Origin: Desulfocapsa sp.
GTDB lineage: Bacteria; Desulfobacterota; Desulfobulbia; Desulfobulbales; Desulfocapsaceae
Direction: 5' to 3'
Assembly: GCA_013792135.1 (NCBI GenBank)
Contig: VMSP01000121.1
Span: 1-64,000 of the forward strand
DNA length: 64,000 nucleotides
Below, piece after piece: positions 1-9,466 of this stretch. The notes beneath the pieces are model-generated. The model saw only the letters and a list, made by a program, of their open reading frames with translations, searched no databases and was not told the DNA's origin. Both the position numbers and the translations under genes were made by a program. The stretch's first letter is position 1. Every line of letters starts with the position of its first letter.

Positions 1-93
1 GAAAGCTCGCTTGACCTGAAACCCGACAATAGAGTATTCAACAAAAAACAGCGTCGCTACGCTCCGACACCTTGGCCGGAATCAATGGAATGA
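1..93 (+). CDS. C-terminal fragment of an ORF running in from the left edge (…NKKQRRYAPTPWPESME*), possibly a transposase end
   Basis: Frame 1 is open from base 1 to the TGA at 91-93, and is followed directly by an iterated GGAAT motif. The fragment is too short for a firm family call. Confidence 0.3.
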   Translation, partial: ESSLDLKPDNRVFNKKQRRYAPTPWPESME

Positions 94-141
94 GTGATCG
101 GAATGGCGTGGAATCGGTGATCGGATTCAGTGGAATACGCA
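78..141. repeat. Iterated GGAAT/GTGATCGGA motif block, possible insertion-sequence terminus
   Basis: ggaatcaatggaatgagtgatcggaatggcgtggaatcggtgatcggattcagtggaatacgca: six GGAAT/GGATT units and two GTGATCGGA cores. Confidence 0.4.
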
Positions 142-281
142 CCCTATCAACGTTCTCAAGATTCCAGGCTCAAGCATTACAATACAGGACAGATGAAATT
201 GTCAAGAAAAGTATCGTATAATCAAACAGATACCATAAAAATACAGTTAAAAACTTCGTCAAAGAGATTGCACAGGAGCTG

Positions 282-1289
282 TTATTTGTAATAATCTTTA
301 TACCACTCCACAAACTTACGCACCCCTTCTTCCAATGAGGTCGCCGGTTTGTACGCAAAATCGCGGATTAGCTCATCAACATTGGCATAGGTAACCTGGA
401 CATCACCAGGCTGCATGGGCAGAAAATTTTTAGCCGCTTTTCGCCCCAGATGCTTTTCAAGGACATGAATAAAATGCAGCAATGTCTCTTTATTATTATT
501 GCCTATATTATAGATACGGTACGGACAGTATGAGGTGGCCGGATCAGGTGAATCACTATTCCATTGCGGATCCGGCTCAGGCACCTTGTTAATGACCCGA
601 ACCACTCCTTCGACGATATCGTCGATATAGGTAAAATCGCGCTCCATATCTCCGTTATTAAAGACATTGATCGGTTCACCGGCAAGGATAGCCTTAGCGA
701 AAAGAACTGGCGCCATGTCCGGCCTGCCCCAAGGGCCATAGACCGTAAAAAAACGCAGTCCGGTTGTAGGCAGGCCAAAAAGATGGCTATAGGTATGAGC
801 CATCAGCTCATTGGCCTTTTTTGAGGCCGCATAGAGCGAGAGCGGATGATCCACATTGTCATGTACTGAATAGGGGTGGTGAGTATTGGCACCATACACC
901 GAACTGGAAGAGGCGTAGACAAAGTGTTTGACCCCTGAGTGACGGCACCCTTCCAGGATATTTACAAAACCGACAATATTGGTATCTACATAGGAATAGG
1001 GATTAATAAGGGAGTAGCGAACACCGGGCTGGGCGGCCAGATTGACCACCGCATCAAAGCTGTGCTCCTGAAACAGCTTTTCCATGGCCGGGCGATCAGC
1101 GATATCAATATTCACATAATGAAAGCGTTCCCCTGCTGCCAGATGGGTCAGCCGATCTTTTTTCAACTGAGGATCATAATAGTCAGTCAAGTTATCGATA
1201 CCAACCACTTCCGCACCATTATCCGTCAATCTTCTGACCAAATGGGCCCCTATAAAACCGGCTGCACCGGTCACAAGTACTTTTTTCAT
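282..1289 (-). CDS. NAD-dependent epimerase, UDP-glucuronate 4-epimerase-like (extended SDR)
   Basis: MKKVLVTGAAGFIGAHLVRRL Rossmann motif, YAASKKANE catalytic motif, GLRFFTVYGPWGRPDMA. The ORF track start at 1307 is probably too far upstream; MKKVLV begins at 1289. Confidence 0.88.
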   Translation of the reverse strand: MKKVLVTGAAGFIGAHLVRRLTDNGAEVVGIDNLTDYYDPQLKKDRLTHLAAGERFHYVNIDIADRPAMEKLFQEHSFDAVVNLAAQPGVRYSLINPYSYVDTNIVGFVNILEGCRHSGVKHFVYASSSSVYGANTHHPYSVHDNVDHPLSLYAASKKANELMAHTYSHLFGLPTTGLRFFTVYGPWGRPDMAPVLFAKAILAGEPINVFNNGDMERDFTYIDDIVEGVVRVINKVPEPDPQWNSDSPDPATSYCPYRIYNIGNNNKETLLHFIHVLEKHLGRKAAKNFLPMQPGDVQVTYANVDELIRDFAYKPATSLEEGVRKFVEWYKDYYK

Positions 1290-1296
1290 AGTCTTT

Positions 1297-2580
1297 TTAA
1301 TCGTCAAAGTGGCCTTCCGGTCCCTTATTCACATCAAGCGTTCTCGCACGTTCAATAATCATTTCCCGGCTCCATTGTGTCGGGTCTTCAATCCGCCCCA
1401 CCTTAGGGCCAAGGTCATAGGAGCCAGCCTCAAGAATCACCTCACGGGCCAAGGTAGCACTGCCTCCGGCATAAAAAACATCCATCAGCATAGTATAGAC
1501 AAAATCCTCCACCCGCTTGGCCATCCGTTCCCGAATAACACGTGGTTGTCCCAGGAGTCTGGGTTCAAAAGGCAGGTTCAACTTCTTATAGTCGCCACTC
1601 TTCCATCCTTTGACATCGGCATAGGCTACCATCTGCTGCCACATCTCTTCAGTAACCCCTTCTCCCTTGACCTTCTTCAGGTTACCGCCATCATCCAGAA
1701 TGGCATTGCCGTAATCATTGACTTCCACTCCCCATGAAACCATCTGCAGGGCCGTGGCCACATTGGCCTTGGTGGTGTGGGTTTGATGGGCGATGGCCCG
1801 AAGTCGCTCAGAGCTGTTGCCGGAAGTCCCATGCTGGGCGCCGGATGTGCCATATGGGACAAGATGTTTATGGATTTCTGTGGTCAGCTCCACTTGAATC
1901 CCCTGACTGCTTGCCTCAAGGCCATGGGTGGTCCCATTATTCAGAGCAATCCAATCAGCACAAATACCATGAGCGTTCAGCCCCTTGATTAGAAAGGAGG
2001 CGTCATCAACAGTTGAGAGCCCTTGTGAGCCTTTGATCTCACCAACCTCGGTCTCAAGCCCTGCCCAGGCGGGGATCATGGCATTCAGATCAATATTGGC
2101 CAGCAAATTCAGATCATCAGCCATGTGCGAGGCGTCAATGGCAATGGAGGTAATCCCAGCTTCAAAAATTGTGGGGATTTCCACTCTGGCCATGGGCAGA
2201 TCCCCTTCCTTCTTGATCCCGTAATGATCAGCATGAATGGCCACCGGCACTGTAATGCCCAATTCATTGCACATGGCATCTACCTGACGGGCAATATTCC
2301 AATAATTAACTGCACAATAGGCAGAAGCTCCACCCTCTGAACGGGCAATCTCAATGATAAGCGCAGCATCGGCTCGTTGTGCTGCCTGCAATGCACCACG
2401 GATAATAAAAAGATTACGACCATTAGCTGCCATGGTCATAGCCCCCCCCTTGGCACGTAGAGCACGGTCGATTACCTTACCGCTGACCAAAAGGGCGTGG
2501 GAGTTGGGAAATAACTGTCTAATATTAGGGGGACGTCCAATTTCTAATGCCTTTACAAAATCTCCAGAAACACTCATCAC
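1297..2580 (-). CDS. Class II fructose-bisphosphate aldolase family protein
   Basis: 427 aa; VPVAIHADHYG, SIAIDASHM and GTSGAQHGTSG metal/phosphate-binding-type motifs. Confidence 0.8.
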   Translation of the reverse strand: MMSVSGDFVKALEIGRPPNIRQLFPNSHALLVSGKVIDRALRAKGGAMTMAANGRNLFIIRGALQAAQRADAALIIEIARSEGGASAYCAVNYWNIARQVDAMCNELGITVPVAIHADHYGIKKEGDLPMARVEIPTIFEAGITSIAIDASHMADDLNLLANIDLNAMIPAWAGLETEVGEIKGSQGLSTVDDASFLIKGLNAHGICADWIALNNGTTHGLEASSQGIQVELTTEIHKHLVPYGTSGAQHGTSGNSSERLRAIAHQTHTTKANVATALQMVSWGVEVNDYGNAILDDGGNLKKVKGEGVTEEMWQQMVAYADVKGWKSGDYKKLNLPFEPRLLGQPRVIRERMAKRVEDFVYTMLMDVFYAGGSATLAREVILEAGSYDLGPKVGRIEDPTQWSREMIIERARTLDVNKGPEGHFDD

Positions 2581-2612
2581 AACCTCCAGTTATAGAATCA
2601 AAGGGGGAACTT

Positions 2613-2665
2613 AGGAGCCGTTACGAAATAACATGGCCATTTATATCAATTTCGTTACGGCTCCT
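2613..2665. repeat. Imperfect inverted repeat, 17-bp arms with one mismatch
   Basis: AGGAGCCGTTACGAAAT (2613-2629) versus ATTTCGTTACGGCTCCT (2649-2665), 19-nt loop. Confidence 0.6.
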
Positions 2666-2791
2666 TATGCCGCTCCGGACACTTAGATGGCCATATTATT
2701 TTTTACAGTTGCTTAGATCTCTACTTATAGCGTACCCCAATAAAAGAATCCAGTAGATGCGATAACAAACAAGCTCTTGCAGGCGACATTA

Positions 2792-3696
2792 TCATCCTTC
2801 AGTGACATCGTCTTCCTTGACATCTGCACCAGACTGAAAAGCAGTAAAGCTTTTCCTGCCAAAAAGCCACACGGCTACTATACTGATCTCATACAAAACC
2901 ATTAATGGCGCCGCCATCATTAACTGATTCACGACATCAGGAGTCGGTGTCAAAATGGCCGCGATAATAAAATTAATAAGGATAGCATACTTACGGTGAC
3001 GATTCAGAAAAGTAATATTGACGACACCAATCTTGGCCAGGAAGACCATCAGTACCGGCATTTCAAAGATGACGCCAAAGGCAATGAGCAGACGAAGGGC
3101 TAGAGAAAAATATTCACTGACAGCCGGCAGCGACATCAAAAAATCATTACTGTACCCAACAAGAAAACGAAAGGCCGGCGGAAAGACGACCAAATAACCA
3201 AAGGTCGCACCGCTCAAAAAACAGATGGTGGAGAGAAAGGAAAAGGGGAGAAGTACGCGCTTCTCATGTTTGTAAAGGCCGGGGGCCAAAAAACGCCAAA
3301 TCTGATAGAAAATAACTGGACTGGCCAGGAGCAGGCCGCAGACAAAGGCGAGCTTTAGATAAAAAAAAACCCTTCCTGGTACGAGGTGAAGATCAGCGAC
3401 GAGCCTTCAGGCAAAACATCGGTAAGCGGTTTGAAAAACCAGACTCCAATAGACTCAATATAGCCATAGGAAGCGGCAAAGCCGACAATGATCGCAGCCA
3501 GAGAGAGAAGAAGACATGATCGAAGATCACGAAGATGATCAGTTAAAGATTGGGCATTGAATTGTTCGCTCTCTCCCTCACTCTGGGATTCAGGATCTTT
3601 CACCTGCTCTGAGACTTTATTCTGTTCCATCATTGATATTCTTGCTATTTTGTTCCCTGTCATTATGTTACAATGCGGATATTTTGGAATAAACAT
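2792..3696 (-). pseudogene. tatC: Twin-arginine translocase subunit TatC, split by an apparent -1 frameshift
   Basis: The 3355-3696 ORF gives the N-terminal part (LTDHLRDLRSCLLLSL…FTSYQEGFFFI*) and the 2792-3289 ORF the C-terminal part ([15 protein letters not shown]…AILTPTPDVVNQ). The intervening bases read [24 protein letters not shown] in the second frame. Confidence 0.85.
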
Positions 3697-3799
3697 TTCC
3701 AGAGCGTGTATCCTGAAAGATTGATATCCACAGCCTCACTGCCTGAACTACATACCATTCACAACTTCTCTTTGCAACTCATTCAATAAAGGCTCAACA

Positions 3800-5440
3800 T
3801 TGCTGAACACACTGTTATCCGTCCCCTTCCTGCTCTATGTCCTTCTTCTCTCGCCCGGAACGGGTCTTGCCCTCACTGCCGAAAATTTGAATCTTGTCCT
3901 CTGTGATCGACTCGAACAGTGCAATGCAGATTTTTCCGATCCCCAGACTGATAATGAGTCTAATAACATGAGGCGCTGGCTGCCTGTCATTTATGCCCAA
4001 ACCGGTTTACAACCCCTCTGGGTCACCAAGGACGGCCATGGGGAAAAAGCGGGAATACTTTTCTCAGTTTTAAAAAATTCCGAGATGGACGGCCTGGTTC
4101 CCGAGCAGTACAATGTGCAGCGAATCACCTCTCTCTGGAACGGGAAGACAGCTGAAGAACTGATTGAACTTGATACCCTGTTGACCCTTTCCTTCATCAT
4201 GTATGCCCATGACGCTCAGAATGGACGTGTTTATTCCGAAAGCTCCAAACCTGTCCTGATAAAATCTAAAAAAGCTCCTGAATTTGACGGACTAATGCTT
4301 GTAAAAGCGGCCATCTCATCTCTGGACCTAAATCAATTTCTGGCCGACCTTTTACCATCACACAAGTATTATAAAAATCTGCGCGCCGCCTTGCCGTACT
4401 ATCGAAATCTGGCGGCGACTGGCGGCTGGTCTTCTATTGTACCCGGAAAGACCATTCATCCAGACGAACAGGATTCAAGAATCCCAGCGATATGGAAAAG
4501 ATTATGGATTGAAGGTTTTATCAAATCCGCAATAACCGATAGTCCTGTTTATGATGAAGCACTAGTTCAGGCCGTCAGGCAGTTTCAGTTACGCCATGGC
4601 CTGACCAGTGATGGAGTGATCGGCAAAGGCACAATCGCGGCCATGAACATATCCGTTGAAAATAAAATTAAAAAAATTATTTTAAATCTTGAGCGCTGGC
4701 GCTGGGAAGCTCATGACCTCGGTAAAAAATATGTGTTAGTGGATGTTGCCGGATTTACCCTGGAAGGAATTGTTGATGACGCGGTCGTCTTGGAAATGGC
4801 CGTTATTGTCGGTACCCAGGAGCACGAAACGCCATTATTCACTGACCATATCCAATATATTGATATTAACCCCTACTGGAACGTTCCTCCCAGCATTGCC
4901 CGTAATGAAATGCTGGGAGAATTAAGAAAAAACCCATATTATCTTAACTCAAACCATATCCGCCTCTTCAGTGACAGGACGCCTGAGGCCAGTGAGTTAA
5001 ATCCTTTATCTATTAATTGGAAGGAGATAAGCCTGAAGAAAATGGGCCAGTTCAAATTACGACAAGATCCTGGAAAATGGAATGCCCTTGGCGCCATAAA
5101 ATTTGTCTTTCCAAACAGCTATAACGTTTATATGCATGACACTCCCGCTCAGTCCCTCTTTCAACGTTCCAAGCGGGACTTCAGCCACGGTTGCATTCGC
5201 CTCAGCAGCCCTCTGAAACTGGCCGAATTCCTGCTGGCCGGCGACAAGGAAGAATGGCTTATGGATCGATTTAAGGAAATTATAGGCACTGGTAAACGAA
5301 CAGTTATCCGGCTGCCATCACCGATACCGGTACATATCACCTATCAGACCGTCAGGAGTGGTCAAAATGGAGTAATCTCTTTTTATCCCGATATCTATGC
5401 TCGCGACCAACAGCTTGAGCAATTACTGTTTAAAGAATAA
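3800..5440 (+). CDS. L,D-transpeptidase (YkuD domain, YcbB/LdtD-like) with peptidoglycan-binding domain
   Basis: VRQFQLRHGLTSDGVIGKGTIAAMN peptidoglycan-binding motif; YMHDTPAQSLF…RDFSHGCIRLSSP catalytic motif. Confidence 0.9.
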   Translation: MLNTLLSVPFLLYVLLLSPGTGLALTAENLNLVLCDRLEQCNADFSDPQTDNESNNMRRWLPVIYAQTGLQPLWVTKDGHGEKAGILFSVLKNSEMDGLVPEQYNVQRITSLWNGKTAEELIELDTLLTLSFIMYAHDAQNGRVYSESSKPVLIKSKKAPEFDGLMLVKAAISSLDLNQFLADLLPSHKYYKNLRAALPYYRNLAATGGWSSIVPGKTIHPDEQDSRIPAIWKRLWIEGFIKSAITDSPVYDEALVQAVRQFQLRHGLTSDGVIGKGTIAAMNISVENKIKKIILNLERWRWEAHDLGKKYVLVDVAGFTLEGIVDDAVVLEMAVIVGTQEHETPLFTDHIQYIDINPYWNVPPSIARNEMLGELRKNPYYLNSNHIRLFSDRTPEASELNPLSINWKEISLKKMGQFKLRQDPGKWNALGAIKFVFPNSYNVYMHDTPAQSLFQRSKRDFSHGCIRLSSPLKLAEFLLAGDKEEWLMDRFKEIIGTGKRTVIRLPSPIPVHITYQTVRSGQNGVISFYPDIYARDQQLEQLLFKE

Positions 5441-5588
5441 CAGCACACGCTTCTTGAAAAATTAATCCACCTATTTTGCACAAGAAACAGGCAGCGGCGT
5501 AGAGGGGCTGCGATTCAACATGCTTTGGATAATAGATTCAAGCCAGAGCCACTACATGTTAAGAGAAAAAGGATACGATTATAATCCG

Positions 5589-5894
5589 TTATTTTTTCTC
5601 CTTCCCCTGACTCTCCTGCAACTCCTTGATCTGCGATTTCAGTTCGTCAAGGTCACTCATCCGGACAAGTTTCATCTTTTTCACGATTTCCTCAACTCGT
5701 TCTTCTATCTGTTTTTTAATATCTTCCTTGGCCTCTTCAACTTTGGCAAGAAGTTCCTCCACCAGTTTTTCCCCTTCTTGCTGGGAAAGTTTTCCCTGTT
5801 CGACAAAATCACGACCAATGTCCTCAATCTTTTCCTTGGTTAATGAGGCCACACCCAAACCAGTCAACATTGCCTTCTTGATCAGCTCAATCAT
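5589..5894 (-). CDS. Phasin-family / PHA granule-associated-like small coiled-coil protein
   Basis: 101 aa, MIELIKKAMLTGLGVASLTKEKIEDIGRDFVEQGKLSQQEGEKLVEELL, heptad-rich. Confidence 0.65.
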   Translation of the reverse strand: MIELIKKAMLTGLGVASLTKEKIEDIGRDFVEQGKLSQQEGEKLVEELLAKVEEAKEDIKKQIEERVEEIVKKMKLVRMSDLDELKSQIKELQESQGKEKK

Positions 5895-5955
5895 TACTGT
5901 ACCTCCTGTCGTTGATTATCAATTATTACCACTCCATTCTTCATGAATACTACAC

Positions 5956-6996
5956 CTATAACTCTTTGCTTCGACAAAAAAAATTTTGGGCACGATCACA
6001 GGCCTGTTCCACAGAAGTACTGGTCTGAACAGCACTTGCCAGATAATGGCCAAAGGTAAAATTCTGTCCATAATAGTGGGTGAACTGTTTCAAACGCCCC
6101 AAGCGCCGTTCCGGACGAAAACGCTCCAGCAACTGGACAAAACGAAAATAAATATCCGAAAGACTCAAATTAGACGGAGCACATGATACTCCATAAATAT
6201 CTCTGGCAATTTCAGCAAACAGCCAAGGCCGACAGGCGGCGCCCCGACCAATCATCAGGCCATCCGCCCCGGAAAGTGCAAGACATTTTTTTGCATCCTC
6301 AACACTGAAAATACCGCCATTGGCCAGCACCGGTATCTTTAAAGCAGATTTAATTTTGCCGATCCAGTCCCAGTGCGGACGACGACAAAATTTTTCCCCA
6401 TGCAGACGTCCATGCACGGAAAGAAGATCAACTCCTTCGCTTTCCAGCATCTGACAAAAATCAACCAGTTTTTCTTCATTCAAACTTGTACCAAGACGAA
6501 TCTTGGCGCTCAAGGGTAGGCTGCTGGCACATCTGAGCATAGCGACTATATGACGTACCTGCTCATGATCATTGGTCAAAGCGCACCCTGCCCCCTGTCT
6601 ACGAAGATTGGGGGCAGGACAGCCAAGATTCAGATCAATCCCCTGGGCGCCAAGTTGGTGCAGACGTTCAACTGCAGGCACCACATCCTGACCGGGGCTC
6701 ACGAAGAGCTGATAAAAAAGTGGCTGTTCTTCAGGGGAACGAAAGAGAAAGGGCGAGACAATGGCATTCTCCTGAGGAAGCCTGGTCACCGATAACATTT
6801 CCGTAAAGAGGAGCCCGACCCCACCTAACTCCAGAGTCAGGGTACGCAGCGCCGAATGGGAGAGTCCGACCATGGGGGCCAACGCCAAAGGTGGCGATAG
6901 AGTCAACCCACCAATGGAAAGCGATGCGTCCGTTATTGGCATTAGCAGCGCTTTACTTATGCCACTGCAGAAGAAGATTTTTAAGATCATCCGCAC
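5956..6996 (-). CDS. tRNA-dihydrouridine synthase
   Basis: LAPMVGLSHSALR, GIDLNLGCPAPNLRRQGAGCAL, LANGGIFSVEDA, GADGLMIGRGA. Confidence 0.9.
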   Translation of the reverse strand: MRMILKIFFCSGISKALLMPITDASLSIGGLTLSPPLALAPMVGLSHSALRTLTLELGGVGLLFTEMLSVTRLPQENAIVSPFLFRSPEEQPLFYQLFVSPGQDVVPAVERLHQLGAQGIDLNLGCPAPNLRRQGAGCALTNDHEQVRHIVAMLRCASSLPLSAKIRLGTSLNEEKLVDFCQMLESEGVDLLSVHGRLHGEKFCRRPHWDWIGKIKSALKIPVLANGGIFSVEDAKKCLALSGADGLMIGRGAACRPWLFAEIARDIYGVSCAPSNLSLSDIYFRFVQLLERFRPERRLGRLKQFTHYYGQNFTFGHYLASAVQTSTSVEQACDRAQNFFCRSKEL

Positions 6997-9313
6997 CTAT
7001 GGGCTGATCAAATCGCACATGAACACGATAATTCTTGTCAATATAATCCTGTAATGACACCCCGATAATCTCTCCCTTACGCTCCAAGACCTCATCTGTT
7101 CCCATGGGCAGAGATGAGACAATACGTCTGCCCAATAGCAATCGCGCATTTTCTTTTTTGGAGAGACGGATCATTAGCGAGAGACCGCCAAGAGAGAGAT
7201 CCTCTACCTGCCCCCTGAATTTCTGTTGCGATGTGTTGTCCTTACCATCCAACAAGTTGTTGACAATGATCTGCTGCACTGAATGACGGATCTCCTCACG
7301 ACGATTTTCACCGGATTTTTTCAAAAGTTCATGAATTTTGTCTGATCTACGACAAAAATCACCCAAGCTGGACTCAAGCCCTGGATGCTGCACCAATAGC
7401 TTCAGGAAATCTTCCCTTTCCAGAATTTGCACCTTCACCGCACTCATGGCAACAAGTGTCACCGTCCATACCGAGACATCAAAAAAAGGACCAACCCCGA
7501 CAATCTCTCCCGGCTTCATACGCTTAATAAATATCTCTTTTTGGCCCTGTCTGCAGGTCAGGCTAACCGTTCCCGCATTGATAAAATACAGGGTGGAATT
7601 GATATCCCCTTGCCGGACTATCACCTCTTCGGCTTTATACTCCTGAAAACGCTGACAATGGTACAAGGCAGTGAAGCTATCAGAGGCTAAAAAGTCATAC
7701 AACTCACTCCAAAGGCTGAGATGATGACTGCTGATGGCGTTACTCTTTTCTTCCTCTATGGCCTCACTTACTCGAATAACCTCAATCAAGGCATTTGGAT
7801 TCACCGCCAGCATCCGGTCACGCAAAATCTCTGCCGTCACAAAATCTTTTTCTTTTGCCGCATGAACAGCATGTTCAGCAATCAAAGCCGTAACTTCTTT
7901 TATCTTTTTCGCCTGCAAAAATTGCTGAATCTGAATGTCCAGATCACGCAGATTCAGTCTTGCCCGTTGTTCAGCCTCAGAGTCAGATGCGAAAGACACT
8001 CCTATCTCCTTATCAACACTTGATTTAGCCACAGGTTGCAATTGTGGTTCAATAATCTGCAAGGTGCGCCTGGCAATAAGACTTACTGAATCATGTCCAT
8101 TTTTCCCCTGTTTCCCGCGTTCGGCCACAAGCTGTCGTAATAAAATAACGGTTCGTTGTTTTGGCACCAGACGCAGGGCTATACAGAGTTGTCCAAGAAG
8201 ATCCTCGCGAACATGGGCGGCAATGGCATCACGCTCTGCCAGAAGATCGAGTAGTATGTCAGCACACTCTAAACTGCATCCAAGCTGCCCCAACCAGGTA
8301 ACCAGGGGGGCCTTGAGTTCATCGTCAACCAGGGACAGGGCAGACAAAAGATATTTCTTTTTATCCACACCCCCAAGGTCATGAATACAATCAATGACCT
8401 GCTGCTGGACCCGAATATCCACATCTTTGAGTGAGGGGAGCACCAACGGGACAAGTGAGGAATCACCCATGACTGCAATAAGCAGAACAATATTCCGTAT
8501 TCCGTACCACGGCAGATCTTTGGTCAGATATTCCTTGAGCACAGGCACAGCAACCTTACCCGTCTCTGGAATCAATTTAATGAGACGCAGTCGCTCATTT
8601 TTTTGTTGCGACTGCAGTAACTTCTCAAGGAGAAAGATAACCGAACGGCGGCCGAGCCGGGTCAGGATCTTCTCAGCCAGAATCTGTCGCCCCCCCTGGC
8701 CATTTAGACAAACGAGAGTCAGCTCCTCAAGGATATGCTCAACTGCCAGTGTATCCAAGGTTCTAGCAACCAATCCCCGAATTACATTCCCTTTTTCCAG
8801 TACACCGGATTGAATCTGGAACAGGATCTCCAGCAGTGAATCAAACTGTTGCCAACGTCCCTCATCCAGCATCCTGAGCCCATTCTGTTGTAACTGTCGG
8901 CAAACTGTTTCACAAACCGGATAATATGTTGTTTCCACCTTTAACCAATGCGCCAGCATAAATGTCACTTTGTCCAGCAACTCGACGTGTTCCTCGGCGG
9001 ACAAAAGACCAGAACAAAAAGAAAGGGCCATGACTGCACGTTCCCGGATCGCGCCATCCTCATCGCAGGCATGCTTACCTAATTTTTCCACAAGACTTTC
9101 GGCACGACCAGGAGGCCCATCATGAGAGGCAACAATAATCCGTTGTGATATATTGCCAACAAATTCATCGTGCAACAACACTTTGATGTTTCCCAATTCG
9201 AATTCTTCAAGCTGACGCGACAGCCGAAGGTGAGCCCTCTGTTTTTCACCTGCAGCCATCAACTCTTTGGCTTTTTGCAAAGCCTGTTCTTTTTGTTCCT
9301 GATCGATATCCAT
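6953..9313 (-). CDS. HEAT-repeat-like / cyclic-nucleotide-binding / PilZ-like multidomain protein
   Basis: Helical-repeat N-terminal half; CNB-like EVIVRQGDINSTLYFINAGTVSLT…MKPGEIVGVGPFF; PilZ-like C-terminus with VEDLSLGGLSLMI. Confidence 0.75.
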   Translation of the reverse strand: MDIDQEQKEQALQKAKELMAAGEKQRAHLRLSRQLEEFELGNIKVLLHDEFVGNISQRIIVASHDGPPGRAESLVEKLGKHACDEDGAIRERAVMALSFCSGLLSAEEHVELLDKVTFMLAHWLKVETTYYPVCETVCRQLQQNGLRMLDEGRWQQFDSLLEILFQIQSGVLEKGNVIRGLVARTLDTLAVEHILEELTLVCLNGQGGRQILAEKILTRLGRRSVIFLLEKLLQSQQKNERLRLIKLIPETGKVAVPVLKEYLTKDLPWYGIRNIVLLIAVMGDSSLVPLVLPSLKDVDIRVQQQVIDCIHDLGGVDKKKYLLSALSLVDDELKAPLVTWLGQLGCSLECADILLDLLAERDAIAAHVREDLLGQLCIALRLVPKQRTVILLRQLVAERGKQGKNGHDSVSLIARRTLQIIEPQLQPVAKSSVDKEIGVSFASDSEAEQRARLNLRDLDIQIQQFLQAKKIKEVTALIAEHAVHAAKEKDFVTAEILRDRMLAVNPNALIEVIRVSEAIEEEKSNAISSHHLSLWSELYDFLASDSFTALYHCQRFQEYKAEEVIVRQGDINSTLYFINAGTVSLTCRQGQKEIFIKRMKPGEIVGVGPFFDVSVWTVTLVAMSAVKVQILEREDFLKLLVQHPGLESSLGDFCRRSDKIHELLKKSGENRREEIRHSVQQIIVNNLLDGKDNTSQQKFRGQVEDLSLGGLSLMIRLSKKENARLLLGRRIVSSLPMGTDEVLERKGEIIGVSLQDYIDKNYRVHVRFDQPIGADDLKNLLLQWHK

Positions 9314-9466
9314 AATAAAAAATTATTAAGAAAATAAAAACATCTGGAGCAAAATGCTCAATTCGACACTCACCAACCATAAGCCGCAAAAAATCATCTC
9401 ACAACGAGGGGAAATAAATATTTACCAAATTGACATTTCAGGAATGATATTCCATAATGCCAAACT

